Shown: positions 35,354-50,513, counted from the stretch's first letter. The stretch: DNA of 64,000 nt from Pleurotus djamor (GCA_029747585.1 JAPEVF010000004.1:1-64000); one strand, 5' to 3'. Notes: generated by a model not told the origin, from the sequence alone. Numbers and translations are program-made.

Positions 35354-36088
35354 ATGCGACTTGCCATCTTCACCTCTGCTATCCTCGCTGTTGCTGGTTT
35401 GGCCAATGCGAACCCCACAGCCCGCCCAAGGGTTCGTGGACTGACCGTTGAATACGTTCGCAACCTCTTCGAGAACCTCACCAACTCAACCACTCGTCAA
35501 ATTTTCTGGGACAACGTCGATCCCAACGTCCAGTGCGTATCATATCACACCTTCTGTCGCATACATGAAGCACGTTCCCTGACACTTGTGACCTTTCAGA
35601 TGGTGGGTGAACAACCCCGACCCCGCCTTCAAGACTACCCCGATCTCTGGGCAATTCACCAGCTTAGATGCTTTCTTGAATGGCGCGGATGGCGTCGTCC
35701 GCAACCTTCTGGCTGTCCCGCTCACGCAGACCATCATGTCTGACCCTATCGTCACTTACGACCGCGCTATGGTCGAAATGAAGTGGGTTGCTTGCAGAAC
35801 ATCAGAGCGAATTAACTGAACGTCTTCATCAATACAGGACCTCTGCGGAAGGTGGCGATCAAATCGCTGTTGGACTCAACGGTGTAACCTACACCAACCG
35901 CTACTCTTGGGTCGTTCGTTTCAACTTGACTACCATGAAGATCGTTGAGGTTTGTGGTGCCGCCGCATTCGTCGATTGTTGTTCCTTACCCCCTCTTTCC
36001 TTAGGGACACTCCTATTTTGACACTGTCGAGTTGCTGAGGCTGTTTGAGCCAGCGAATTCAACGACCACAACCACAACAGCTGCCTGA
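35354..36088 (+). CDS. Small secreted NTF2-like (SnoaL-type) protein
   Basis: Four exons, about 170 residues. It begins MRLAIFTSAILAVAGLANA, a clear signal peptide, then EYVRNLFENLTNSTTRQIFW and DPNVQWWVNNPDPAFKTTP, SGQFTSLDAFLNG and, after further introns, QIAVGLNGVTYTNRYSWVVR followed by FNLTTMKIVEGHSYFDTVEL. Helix then curved beta-sheet, with W(V)N..P in the middle and YFDT near the end, fits the cone-shaped NTF2/SnoaL fold. Two N-glycosylation sequons lie in LTNSTT. The C-terminus is a short Thr-rich tail. Secreted members are common in basidiomycetes but their ligands or reactions are not known. A role in extracellular small-molecule binding or isomerisation is only a guess. Confidence 0.72.
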
Positions 36089-36291
36089 GGCATATGCAGC
36101 AGTGGGGCCCTTGTCACTGTAGATCCTCCCGCTACTGTGTAGTCGTTCCTGATAATCTAAGGCAACTACAACATTCTGTTTCTGTCATTCTATAGCAAAA
36201 GACAACATTACATCGACGATANTATATATATATNNGCGCGACAAAGCAATTATTAGGCAAGATAGCGAATCGATGGATACAAACATCAAAA

Positions 36292-38723
36292 CTATAGGAT
36301 GTATCTGAAGTCCCGGTTTTGGAGATCAGTCAAGTCAAGGAAAGCCTTCATCATGTCTCAGTATGCTATAAAGACAAGTAACAGAGGATAAATACCTTAT
36401 CAACCCTTTGTTCGACAGATTTTCCATCTTCGCGTGATTGTGTTATATACACTTCGTCGTAGGTGCTGTCATGTGGCTCTTTGTCGCGCTGCTTATTTTC
36501 GTGGGCGAGCATGAAACGTAAAATTAAGAGGGAGGTAGCGGACGCTACTGAACAAGCGGCTATGACAGCCCATGGGACATGATTCCTGGGCGATGGTGAG
36601 TATGTGTTTAGGATAGATGGTAATTGCAATCAGACCTGGGTTGGTATTGTTTCTTCCACATGAAAGGTCCTACGGCGTTTCCAATGGCGTAAGCGCACAT
36701 AACAATTGCATTTGCCGTAGTCCCTGTTGTTTGATGCGTTAGCGTTCACCCATCCGTTAAAGGGAGTGCATACGTTTAGTATGTCCAGCCACAAGGGAAC
36801 CCATCCAACCGAGGAATATAACGAATGGTGTTATAGCGAAGACTGTTGACGTGAATTGAGCATCATCAAGGTGCCTAGAATATGAGACCTACTGGATAAC
36901 CAATACGAGAACAACAATCCGATCTTATTGTGGGAAGGGAGAGTGTTGACGAGGACTTCTCCAAGGATGCCTGGAACGTAGAATAGCGCTGCAGTATATC
37001 CTCTTCCATTCTTCCAGTAGCTCGCAAGTGTGACGCCGAGGAAGATGGTCACGACTGANNNNNCATTGTTAGACGATTGAGCAATTCAGACGGAGATTGA
37101 AGGCTTTCACGTACTTTCCATCACACCGTCTACGCATCCAAGAAGGGTGGTTTGGATGGGGGTGAAGCCGAATTGATTGATGATGAGTTGCCGTTGGTTA
37201 GTCAACTAGATGGCCAAAAAAAGTCAGATGAATAGGATCGGAACGTCCCCATGACGTTGACATACGGAGTTCGTGATTTGTCTAGATAGGAAGCATTATT
37301 ATTAGTTAGTGGATAAGTCGAAAGGCGATGATAAGACTGACGAGGCGGCGGCGAACAATGCCATGACCCATATTTTAGGATCACCAAGGGTCTCGACGAA
37401 CCTAGGACAATACATANGAAGCCGATGTGAAGCAAAGCCTGTGAGACGCACTGTTCTCGTTTCCACCGTTTATTTTCGACGCCGGCTTGATTGATCTTGA
37501 TACGGAGAACCGCGAGCTTTCGTTCCTCAGGAGTCAGGAACCATGCAGTCGTGGGGGAGTCGGGGAAAAAGAACCTGTTCCAAGACATGAGCTATGCACT
37601 CCCAAGGTATCATATGGAAGAACGTTCGTACCAAAATAGAACTGATGTCACTAGTGTGATGAGACCGGTGATGATCATCAGCCTACGAAAAACGACATCA
37701 CTTTATTGGTGTGCCGTGATGGTGAGATATGCGTACCATTGCCACGGCATGAAGTTGTGTGTTTTAGTGTGCAGGAGCCCAAAGCTGACAAAACCCAGGA
37801 AGATGATGGCAAAACCATTCATCAAGACTGGGTAGATCTGGTCAGTGAAACGAAATTGTTAGCGGGAGAACATGCGTACACCAATAGCCCACACGTCGGG
37901 TTTGCTCAGCGCGTGTGTAAAACATGGACGTGACAATCATGAAACCTGGCGTAATAGCGCCTTCACAGAGACCAAGAATGAACCTGACGGCGAAAAGGCC
38001 ACCAAACGACTTGCAGGCCGCATGTGATAGGAGGGCAACGGCCCAAATGAATATGTTGATACTGGAAAAGGCGTCTGAGATAAGTAGTTCGAGAGCTGCA
38101 ATTAGGGTGCAAACATACCTCATCCATTTGCCAACAGGAAGGTACTGCAGAGCCAAGTTCTGGGGGTATTCAAAGGCGAGATAACTAAGGTAGAAGATGG
38201 TGCCGAGCCAGTTGAACTGGTTCTGGGTAAGATGCGCGCCTGGTCTGAAAAAGACAAGTGAGACGGAGGCGGAGGTAGCAAAAAGCGAATGCCGATGCCG
38301 TACATTATCCCCAGGACGGCTGACTGACCCAGGGACGTCTTGTCCGCGAAGGCCATTCTGAATCGGAGAATACAATTCAGTCACCAGACCGGTGTCAGTG
38401 AGGGGGAGCACCTACAGATACATTACTATACGGTGGAGTGAGCCATTGTTAGTGTTCCAGGGTGTAACGAAGATGACTTACTGCACATGAGAGGCATGAG
38501 ATGCCAATCTATTTTTCGTCTACGAAGAAAAGACGACATGTCAACAGGGCCCTTCTACCATGATATTGAAAGCTACGTACCTCAGTCTCTCAGCAACAGC
38601 TGGGTCTATGGACTCGTCAGAGCCCGCTGTGAGGTGAGCAGCGACGTCGACATCCTTGCCGTCGAGGACGGGTGCATTGGGATGATGCTTCTCCGAGACG
38701 TCGCTGGCCGCACTGGAACCCAT
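36292..38723 (-). CDS. MFS transporter of the Dal5/anion:cation symporter family
   Basis: Start at 38723 (MGSSAASDVSEKHHPNAP). A cytosolic N-terminus is followed by AFADKTSLGQSAVLGIMYG, HLTQNQFNWLGTIFYLSYLA, FEYPQNLALQYLPVGKW, then FIWAVALLSHAACKSFGGLF and AVRFILGLCEGAITPGFMIV, which are Dal5-family landmarks in helices 1-5. Later exons give FFPDSPTTAWFLTPEERKLA in the central loop and several helices of the second half. The C-terminus is spliced to AFLDLTDLQNRDFRYIL at 36292. At least ten short introns are needed. Relatives carry allantoate, nicotinate, pantothenate, biotin or similar organic anions with protons. The substrate cannot be read from sequence. A run of five Ns occurs near 37059-37063, so one exon boundary there is uncertain. 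Confidence 0.85.
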
Positions 38724-38916
38724 GATAGCTGTTAGAGGAGAAAAGCAAGGGCGTGAAGCGAAGCATATCAAACTTACGGGGGTGGGTTTTAACCGAACTT
38801 GCATTGAGAGAAGTTTGATGGATTCGAAGTAGCAATCACGGTCACACGTGCTGTCAGCGACAAGTCAGGAGGATTAGAAAAGCGTGTCCATATGCTTGAA
38901 CCTTCTTACCACCGAC
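38724..38916. promoter_or_regulatory. Divergent promoter region of the MFS carrier and CLP1
   Basis: 193 bp between the two start codons (38723 minus, 38917 plus). It must hold both promoters. No clear TATA element. Confidence 0.4.
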
Positions 38917-40976
38917 ATGGATTCTACCACCACCGACAGTAATGTCGAGCACCGAGAATGGGTTCTCCAGCCAGAGACAGAATACAGATTCGAACTGGAT
39001 CCAGGTAGTTCCTTAGCCATCAAGGTTTGTCTCTCTAGGACGATGCAACTGGGAGCTCAGGATATGTACTCACGGAAATAGCTTATTCGTGGTCAAGCAG
39101 AAATATTTGGCGCAGAGCTCGCAGACAACAAGGTCTATCTGTTTGGCTCAGAATGCAAGGCTGCCGTGTTCACTTGGCAAGGCTGCACCATCGAAATAAG
39201 TGATATCTCTTCATCGTCTGCTTCATTGGCCTCATTCGCGTTCAATCGTTTACGTTACTGGTCATCCTTCCACCGAATATGTCTCGGAGGAAACACCCAT
39301 GTCGGCGTATGCGAACCTCCACATCGCCCTGGAGCAAATGCGCGTTCGGGCTCTGAGTAACATGAACGGTTCTCCCATCTCGGACGACGATGGTGATGTC
39401 CCAAATGCGGCCACAAATCCACCCAGAGTCCTCGTACTAGGGCCCGAGAACTCCGGGAAAACCACCATTGCTAAGACCCTTACGAACTATGCCATCAGAG
39501 CTGGTCAAAACTGGGCACCTCTCCTTGCGAATGTTGATCCTAGTGAAGTATGCTTCTCAACCGCCTGTCAAACTGGTCTCGCATTCATCGCATCACCCTA
39601 GGGGGCCTGGGCTATACCGGGGACGATTTCTGCAGCACCTATCAACGCGCCACTCATGACATATTCCCCATCCAATCCTCTTGGGTCTGCCGCTACATCT
39701 GCACCAATGGCTGTCTCTTCCAATGCTCTATTCCCCCTGGTTTACTGGTATGGGCACGCGACCATTGCAAAAAATCCCCTCTTGATGGAGCGCCTAATTC
39801 GAAACCTCGGACAAAATGTTGATGACCGCTGGGAAGTCGATGTTGAAGGTATGATCATTCTTCTTTGACCGAGAAATCTTCCTGGTATCTTTACCCGGCC
39901 TTCCTTAATACCAGGCAGAGTTTCAGGTATTATAGTCGACACTCCGTCTTCTTTCGCCTCTAGCCAAGGTACAAACCAAGATCATCGCCAGAGACTGATT
40001 CGTGCCTGTGTTGAAGCCTTCAAAAGTCTGTCGCTGGATACTTCGCTTGCTCGATGGAGAACTGAACGTTTCATTCTTTCTTCTGTATGTTATGCTTTAA
40101 CAGTCAATGTCATTCTCGTTGTGGGTCATGAGAAACTCAACGTTGAAATGCAACGAACGTATGGGTCGCAGCTGACTGTTGTCAAAATACCTAAATCTGG
40201 TGGCGTAGGTCAAATTCATTACTGATACCTTCTCGCCTCTTTTTCTCCGCCATTGCGATCATTGTACCCAGCATCTAACTTCTTCTATTGCTGGATTTCA
40301 CACTTATTCAATAGGTCGTCGAGCTTGATCAGAGCTACCGCGAGCGCGTGTACGGGTACCAGTTGCATACATACATGTATGGACAAACCATCGTACCACC
40401 ACCTGGCATCACCACCGCCACCATCGGCGGCGAGGCACCTTCAGATTTCCTCCTCGCACCTTCGTCAACCGCAATATCCTTCGATGATCTCACCATCTAT
40501 CGCGTTGGCGCTGGTGTGTGACTTCCTCCCATGCGATGGTTCCTAACTTCCATCACTGACACTTTGTATATCTGTCAGAAACCATGGCGCCTACATCAGC
40601 TCTTCCTATCGGCGCTGCGCGCGCTGTCTCAGAAATGCAACCCGTCAAAATCGATCCTTCTCAACCAGGCTCAAGGCTTCTAAACGCCATACTCTCTGTC
40701 CTTATCCCATCAAACCCCGATGAAAACGAGAGATACGACGAGGAAATCCTGGACTTGCCCGTGATGGGCTTTATCGTTGTGTACGTTAATTCCACACCTT
40801 CTTTTGATCTTGTAACTGTTGTTGTTGTTCTATGGTGTTCTGATGCTTCGACAACCGCCTTCTCTAGGACCGGTATCGACGCTCCCAACCGCAAATTAAC
40901 CGTTCTCTCTCCGAACCAAGGGTCCATATCGGGTAGAACAGCTTTGATCGGGACGTTGGAATGGCAAGAGCAGTAG
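38917..40976 (+). CDS. CLP1: Clp1, polynucleotide kinase-like mRNA 3'-end processing factor
   Basis: About nine exons. MDSTTTDSNVEHREW begins the N-terminal beta domain, with YRFELDPGSSLAIK, QAEIFGAELADNKVY and FTWQGCTIEI. The P-loop is RVLVLGPENSGKTTIAKTL, followed by VDPSEGAWAIPGTISAAPI after an intron. NVILVVGHEKLNVEMQRTY and the C-terminal domain segments VMGFIVV, TGIDAPNRKLTVLSP and ISGRTALIGTLEWQEQ close the gene at 40976. Clp1 is part of cleavage factor IA in fungi, bridging Pcf11 to the polyadenylation machinery in the nucleus. The ATP-binding site is intact. The ATG at 38917 is preferred to one 33 nt upstream because it starts with the usual short acidic leader. Confidence 0.93.
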
Positions 40977-41069
40977 AAAACAACTTCGAGAGATTATCTG
41001 TAACTTTATCATACATACGAAGTCCGTCGGTTCATAAAGGACAATAGGATATGGGAGTGGATAAACGAG

Positions 41070-43873
41070 CTAAAGTTTCGATAGATCTCTCCCCCATACA
41101 CCCCTGTGATAAAACAGAAATGCCGCCGTCAGTGCATCGCTTAAAGTTGAAACGAGGAAGTACACGAACCGGATGATCCAGTCAATCATGAGCAACGCCC
41201 TTGTCCGTGCAGACACTTGCTCATTCCAATACACACTCCTCCACGCGTACATCGCCGCCAAACCACCCATGAAGGAGAACCTGCCCATGTCGAAGACAGC
41301 GGCGTTGCCAATATACGCCAAGCTCCCCAAGTGCAGATATCTGAACGGCCCAGAAACAGCGTCATCCGAAGCATCGGGAAGGCCATTTGCCTGCAAAGTT
41401 TCTTGTTGTCGAGCAAGTTTGTGGAGTTTCTTGCCAATGTATTTGCCTTGTTGAGCGGCCACTTGCGCNNTCTGTNNAGTGGTCAGTTGGTTAGCCTGAG
41501 TACGAAGATGGGAGAGATAGTGCCGTAACGCACAGCAGGTAATGAAGTTATCTTCTTTCCAATATCCTCAAGGAGCATGCAGAGTTCGTTCAGCGATAAG
41601 TTGTTGTCGGCGTCTGTGTCGTACATCTCGAACAGTTCCCGAACCTACATGTGATCAATTGGTTAGATTGACCTTGACTTCGAACAGAGGCAAAAATGCA
41701 TTTAACCCACTTTCGACAAATGGTCTTCAGCAAGGGGGATGCGCTGTTTGATCTTTCCGACTAAAAAGGCACTCATCAAGACACTCGAGTAATCATTCAG
41801 TGAACCTAAACACTCACCCATGATTTCCCATTCTCCAAAATCAATCTTCCCATTCTTATCCTGGTCGGATTCATCCACCAAGTCCAAGAAGTGNCTAACA
41901 ACCGACGTCTCAATCTAGTAGAAACAGCCACCTCCAATCAATNCANCGTCTCAAAGCCAAGTAAAAAGAAAAAANAAATACCGTAGCGCAATCGCCGATA
42001 GCATACACTGTACCCAACGGCGCTCCTTTGACACGAAGGTGAGCATCTGTCTCAATGGCTTTGCGGTGNNCTTGGTTTGGTAGCAGCTGTGTGGCTCGTG
42101 CGGTGAATGGNTTCATTGCGATACCGGTGGACCANAGTACGAAGTTGGATGGGATGGTGTGTTGTTGTGTCTTTCCATCTTTGTCGCGAGTGGTGTAGAG
42201 AACGGCATCTGGTGTTACCGCGGATACTCTACGAAGGTTCGAATTTGTTCGATGAAGGCTTTGGGTTGGGATACAGAGGAGGTGCATACCTGGCTGATGT
42301 GATGAGACTAACACCATCTCTTTGGAACTTGTCCTTTGGAAGAAGCATTANTTATAGAGAAACTCTGAAGTGATAAGGGAATTACCTCTGCAAACTTGGA
42401 AATGGCTTCAGAATACTAAAAGTNCAGGTTGATTAGCAATCATGGCTGAATGGCCGTTGTGTCCTACGTACTGTATTGAGAATGTGTTCTCGGGACTGGA
42501 TAACGTGGATGGAGACTTCCTTCCGACACACTTTGGGGTACTAGAAGAAATTGAGATCAGCCNAAATGGTAGAGATGTGTATACTTACATAGCGAGTGAT
42601 ATCTTCTTGACAGAAGTCATATATTTCCTGAGGAAACCCAAGTCAGCACTGTCAAATACATGGCACGAGGGGGACAGGCATACAGCAGCCGTTTCCACAC
42701 CTGTTGGACCTCCACCACAAACAACGAAACTAAGAAGGCGTTTACGTTCCTCGGGGGAAGTGGTTGGTAATGAGGCTATTTCGAAGTTATCTGTACGAAC
42801 GAACTCATCGGCATTTTGTGAGGACATCATTTTGAAGTCACAGCTCACCCATAATCCTGCGCCTAATAGCCTGAGCATCCGAAATCGTTTTTAGTTGGAA
42901 ACAGTGCTCCAAGCCAGGAACACCATGGGTACTCGACACGGAACCCACAGCGATGACTAGTTTATCATACCTAGAACAAGGGNGAACAAATAGGGAGCAG
43001 TAAGATTTGCACGAACGTGAATACATACGGGAGGTATATATTGCTCTTGTGACCAAGGGTATCTGATGATTCAACTTCAAGCAGGCGTTCGGCGAAGCAG
43101 ATATCCACCGCTTTGGCTTGTACGAAGTGACCACGGAGCCGGGCGATTACCTTGCGTATTGGTTCAATGAGGGATCGAACTTGGACGGTACCAACAGCGG
43201 CAGCTATGCAAACACGAATTCAAGGTTTGAGTGATGTGAGATTCCCATTTGAAGGTGCTGAGAACGTACAAGGGAGGAGGGGAGTGAATGTAGTGAATGT
43301 TTCAGGGGAAACGACTGTGACATGGTAATCACCAGGATGTAGAGTTTCAAGGACGCCCATTGCCTACATCCCATTGTCAACAAGGTTGGCACGCGCAAAT
43401 CCTTCAAAGACCATTCTAAAAGCGACACTCACACCCCATCCACCACCAACGATAACTAAACGTGGTTTCTGCGACAACTTCTTTTGTTCGTCATCCTCCT
43501 CGTCATCGACCTGCGCACTCGCAATGGGCAAATTCTTCGGGCCTCCTCGATTCGGGTGAAGTGCCAGTGGAGACACGGGTACCCGGTCTATGTGTTTATC
43601 GTTGTACGTGAATGCGTCGTGCACGAAGATGCCAGCTCCGAGGAAGAAGACGCCGAAGACGGTGGATAAGCACGCGTATGCGCCATATCGCGCCGTGGTC
43701 TTGACACGTCCGATTACGCTACTTCCGAGAGGATTGGAAGCAGAGGCATCGGAGGATGCAGAACGTAAAGGATACCAATGGGGCGTGGCTCGAGTCGCTT
43801 GTGACGGGACAGGCCATTTTGTCCTGGGTTTCAGGGAGGANAGTGCTCGCGACAATCTNGAGGTCGCGAGCAT
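41070..43873 (-). CDS. NDE1: External alternative NADH dehydrogenase with EF-hand domain
   Basis: Start MLAT at 43873 with a mitochondrial presequence (Arg- and Ser-rich) and a membrane-like segment (YGAYACLSTVFGVFFLGAG). The first dinucleotide fold is PRLVIVGGGWG joined to AMGVLETLHPG by an intron. The second is FVVCGGGPTGVETAAE. An insertion holds two EF-hand loops: DESDQDKNGKIDFGEWE and DTDADNNLSLNEL. The C-terminus has the typical membrane-associated part GSLAYIGNAAVFDMG and ends IIRGVWGRDLSKL at 41070. The enzyme oxidises cytosolic NADH on the outer face of the inner mitochondrial membrane without pumping protons. The EF-hands suggest calcium regulation, as shown for Neurospora NDE1. Many short introns and several Ns; the residues around the FAD site are intact where readable. 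Confidence 0.92.
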
Positions 43874-44084
43874 GGTTAATAGTGACAAAGGGAAAGAAGG
43901 GTTGGCTCTGATATGTTGACGCGAACTGTGCTTTTTATGATAGTGCCTCACGTCATAGGTGATTCTATTTTGGGTGTGTGGGTGATGCGTGGCCGTTGTG
44001 CACCGAAAACGGGCGTTCTGNTCGGATTTCGCTAACATGGATTACTACAAGTACAACAACTATTTCGAAGGCTTCTCGGNCNCT

Positions 44085-44708
44085 TCATTCGTCAGAGAGG
44101 ACGACTTTNTCCAATATTTTCCAGTCTCCAACCGGNCCTGTGCAATCAGCGATCCATATTTCTGCTCCAACNAANCCACNCANCCAGTCGTGGCTGTCGG
44201 CAGTNTCGCCACAATCCAGGCTAACTTGGCCTGGNTGATCATGCCTGATTCTGCCCTGAGACTCTAGCTGGTGATAATAGGCATTACGTTCGCCATGCTC
44301 AGCATCCTTGTCGGTGATGTAACAGAGGGAAACATGAGGATAGAGCGGGGTGCGTGGCTCGAGCTTCAGCGTAGCGTGNACATGCTNGTGCAGGGCCAGC
44401 AACTCGGAGNACGGGCTGATCGCAATGAGGACAGATCTGAAGTAGTGGTCGCTGATGTCGACCGACTTGAACTTGACGTCGAGGACTTTTTGAGACGTTG
44501 GTATGGCGGCCTTCAGAGTTTCGACCTCGACATCGTTTGGCACGGCGGCGAGGGTAATATGAGGCTCAAAGTTTGGATATGAAGCATCATCGGCATCCGT
44601 CAAGCGGTGCGGGCGTAAATGCATTATTCGCCGCAATTTCTGGGCATCGGACCGCGGAGGGACGATCCATAGTGTGACGCCTGNCGACNGTNTGTTAGTC
44701 GGTGTCAC
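44085..44708 (-). CDS. 2',3'-cyclic-nucleotide 3'-phosphodiesterase (2H family)
   Basis: A single-exon frame of 207 residues, with about 14 ambiguous codons from Ns. The protein starts TPTN, then GVTLWIVPPRSDAQKLRRIM. The two HxT/S motifs of the 2H phosphoesterase fold are visible: FEPHITLAAVPNDVEV and PHVSLCYITDKDAEHGE, separated by about 85 residues. That spacing fits yeast Cpd1 and plant CPDase, which open ADP-ribose 1'',2''-cyclic phosphate and related cyclic phosphates formed during tRNA splicing. The length is close to that of yeast Cpd1 (239). Both catalytic His are present. Divergent from ATP2 over 163 bp. Confidence 0.85.
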   Translation of the reverse strand: MTPTNXXSXGVTLWIVPPRSDAQKLRRIMHLRPHRLTDADDASYPNFEPHITLAAVPNDVEVETLKAAIPTSQKVLDVKFKSVDISDHYFRSVLIAISPXSELLALHXHXHATLKLEPRTPLYPHVSLCYITDKDAEHGERNAYYHQLESQGRIRHDXPGQVSLDCGXTADSHDWXXXXVGAEIWIADCTXPVGDWKILXKVVLSDE

Positions 44709-44871
44709 TCTCCAACGCAGAATTGGACTTGCCCATTGGTTGNGGGAGGGAGACAGGGATAGGGGCGTCAGGTGACTCGGAATAAACCGTGGTACTTGAA
44801 AATCGGAGGTTGAACGGAAAGGGATTCAAAAAGCCAAACTCTCCATCTCACCACCGTCCACCTCGTCCACC

Positions 44872-46817
<1,946 letters not shown>

Positions 46818-47029
46818 ACGTTATCTTTCTTACTGTTGACACTTCGTGGGTTGGCACCATTGTGGATGGGTGGAGATTAGATATTCATAGACTAGTCTCT
46901 TCCTAATNAAAAAATCATCTATCTCTATGGATGCATATCACTGCGTGTTGAGAACGAAAGATTCAAGTCCAAGTTGCATCGATGATAGAGTAGAGCAAGT
47001 TCAAAATGTTCAAGTATGTGTATGCTATC

Positions 47030-50000
47030 CTATATTGCTCTCGAAGGTCCCTCCCTGCGCCCGTAGATCTCAGCCAAAAGGCCCAGCACACCACCACCAA
47101 GGTCATCCGAATCCTCATCTTCCTCACCCTCGTCCTTCCGTATCTTCTTCGTCCCATCGACATAAGATCCTCCCAACCCACTCCTCGAAACGCCCTCGAC
47201 ATCTTCATCCTGTAAATCTTGATTCGAAGCCTGTACATCCGTAGCCCCTCCGTCAAGTTGTACACTCCCTTGCGAGTCCCCAAGGACAGTAGTCTTCGCC
47301 ATAGCCATCCCACCTATAATCGACGAAGCCGACGGGTCCATCACGGATTGACCCATGACACTACCACCCGGTTTTCGACGCGATGCAGCCATCATCTGGC
47401 TTTGCAACAATGCCTGATCGTATTCTTGGGCTCTTTCAGTGAGGGAGGCTTCGACTTTGCGTTCGGGGACGAGGAGGGTGCTGGCTTCGAGACCCATAGC
47501 GCGTCGACGAAGTTGTGCGTGGTGAGGACGATGCATACTGTATTCTGCCAGACGACTGAGGTATAAGGATCCAGACGGGTCGGTTGGATTCCATTCGGGG
47601 TGGGTAGCTTTGAAGTTTAGGAAGCTCTTCTCCATCTTTCCGTCATTCGACATCCATCGCTTGTCACGTTTCTTTGTTGGGGCACCGAACTAGACGAAGG
47701 ATGAACGGTGAGCTCGCGGCTACAATGATAGTGACAAACACTAGGAGAAGATATATTTACCTTGACATTTCCGTGTCGTTCGAAATCGAACTCGGAGAAA
47801 CTACAAACATAACCTCTTCCATCGACATGAACCGTGAATTCTCGGAAGAAATCGATGATAGCGGGAGCGCAAGGGGGTAGAGACAACCACAAGATGAAGG
47901 GTGTAAGAAGAACGGAGGCGATCTCCTGAGCAAATATTAAGATCTTCATTGCGAAAAGTTCACCAAATTCTTGATGAACCTATTTATGTAGAAATTAGCC
48001 CACTCTTCGTGTTGTGCAACCGCTGAGAAATTTTACAAACCTTCTTGCTATGCAGCTCCCCCTTCCAGTGATTCGGCATGTAATGGGTGTATTCGATTAC
48101 TTCGGTCATCAAGAGTTCGGGATCGAAGACACGGTTCTCTTCTGGGATCATGCCTCTGGCAACGGCCAGGACTGAACCAAATGCACCAAGGTAGAAGAGA
48201 ACGGTACGGTGTGGTGTAATCTCGAAATGGACGAACAAGTCTGGATCGAGGACTGTTGCCAATAACAAGACAGCTGCAAAGGAACCGGCGACGAAAGCCA
48301 CGAATCTTGGGTTGTACATCAGCTTACGACGTTGGAAATCTGGATTGAACCTACCGCATGATGATGGCGACCTTCTCATTCGGGAATTGACCGATGTACA
48401 TGCTTGCAATCGGATAACTCTCGTCCAGCCTTCTCACAAAGAAATGAGAAAGTTCGTTGAATTCCCTAAATTTCCATTGCGCAAAGGACGTATACCGGCG
48501 CCCACCAATGGAAGAAGGGTTCTTGTGATATTCCTACAGACGAAATTTAGATCGATTGTGAACGCGAGACAAATAATGGACAGTCTTACTTCAAAATAGC
48601 GAAAGAATGAATACATCAAGAAATAAGAAACGATGAGCGGCGCAAAAATTGCATTCAGTATGCCCATGAATATGAAGCGACGCTTGAGACTGGATGCGAG
48701 TGTCAGTCTACATAATAAATTAGATATGAACTTTTTGCACACACCCATCTACCAACATCGGGCGGTTCCTGGAAGAGAGAAACAGCTTCCTCACACGACC
48801 ACGATGATCGAAAAGGTACTCCATTAGACAGAACCTTAGGTTCCATTCGAGAGCTTTGGTCAGCATGCGACCTTTGCCTTCCTCGCCCATCCCAAACCGC
48901 TTCAGCACATCCGGCAGAGGGACTCGTAGATCGAGTAGCTCCTTATTGAATAAAGCTATTAGATAGTTCTCTTGACGCGTTATCCGACTGGCAATGTCGT
49001 GGGCGTCGAGTTTCGCGGTTGACGTATTGTTAGAGCTTCGCCTGCTTCGAGATGAAATCGCCGTCCTCGGGTTCTCTTCGCGGATGGCTCCTATACGGCG
49101 TATAACTTCTGACCAAGAAATTGTCTGGATATCTGCCTGACGTGACGTGAGCCACAAAGAAGCCAGATGATATGAAAGGGCATACGTCGGGTATCTTCAA
49201 GAGATGGGTATAGAATCTGTACATGTCAACGAGTCGGACGACATCGAGGGCAAACTGCACTATCTGCCACACATAGAATGCGGTGAACAGGATAAAGAAT
49301 AGCAAGGTGAATCCAGAGAAACTGTGGTTCTATGAGTAATAATTCAAGAAATGAAGAATATATGACGACATACTGCGATACACAATGCTCTATTACGGCT
49401 TCGGACAAGCGAGTTGTTTTGCCATGGCGAATGAGAGAGTAATCAACACACCCCAGGAGGAAAGTTGAGAACCCAATGACAAACCCAACCGTTCTGTGGT
49501 AAAGGGAGCGAGTTCAGGCCAAAGGTAATTTTTGAAGTAAACTTATAGACTGACAGTAGATTCAGACCACGAGAGAGGGCAATGCTGTATATTCCCTTTC
49601 CTTCATAATAATAATATACTTCTTGAAGAAAGGCATCGAGATTGTAGACATTAACCCACTTCCACAACGCCCGTTCATAGGCGTCGAGACCGCGCATTGC
49701 TGAGCGTCCGTCACGGCCAAAGGACATACCGTGACCATATCCATGGTCGTTGGTCGTTGGAGCGTCGTCATCAATATTAACATCTATCTCGGAGGGCCGT
49801 GGAGGAGCGGAAGTACCAGATGACTTGGCTGACACTGGTAGGAGGGTGGATGCCGGTTTCGAGGACGAATATAACGGCCTGCTTCGTCCAATCGTCGCAG
49901 TGGAGTCCCTCATCCGTGATTTGGCTGTAGTCTTGCGAGATGCTTCTATCATGAAGCTCTGAGGCACTTCATCATCCGAAGACTCTCCACTGCGTTCGTT

Positions 50001-50345
50001 CATCTTATCTTCCTTGTGAATATTTGGGTGCAGCACATTCATTTCGGAAGCACCAGCATCCCAAGAAACTCGCTGCTTGCCCTTTGTCGCCGACTTCTTT
50101 GCAGTGTCTTCGGAGTTATGACCAGCCTCCAAGTCTTCCCCCTCACTATCATGGTCTTCCTCCTCTTCAACTACTGATTGATTCGCCCGCACGTAGCCTT
50201 GATAATTCCTGCCCATGGGGTTGATCATGTTGAGGAAAGGACGAGAGCTAGAAGCAGAGAGTGACCCCGAAAGATTTTGCGACTGGAAAGTTTTACGCGG
50301 ATTCGAGGAGTAGCGAGGCGACAAGTTGCTGGAAGGCGAAGGCAT
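47030..50345 (-). CDS. ATG9: Atg9, autophagy lipid scramblase
   Basis: Start at 50345 ([16 protein letters not shown]); an in-frame ATG 78 nt upstream is less likely. A 220-residue disordered, Ser/acidic cytosolic N-terminus is followed by the Atg9 core: [119 protein letters not shown] and the conserved [20 protein letters not shown]. The C-terminal 200 residues are disordered. Atg9 is a multi-pass trimeric scramblase on small Golgi-derived vesicles that supplies lipid to the growing phagophore. About ten short introns. VPS54 (trafficking) is also in this window, but far away and probably unconnected. Confidence 0.95.
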
Positions 50346-50513
50346 GATGGTGGTAGGGGTCAACCTGGATGAGTGGATGCGGTCCCAAAAGCTAAACGTA
50401 ATGCGTAAACGCGATTCGCCCAATATGGAACGTGTTGTCTTGACTCAGTGCGCTTGCCAAACAAAAGATGATATTAGATCCTACCAAGTACACGATATGA
50501 CTATGGATACAGG

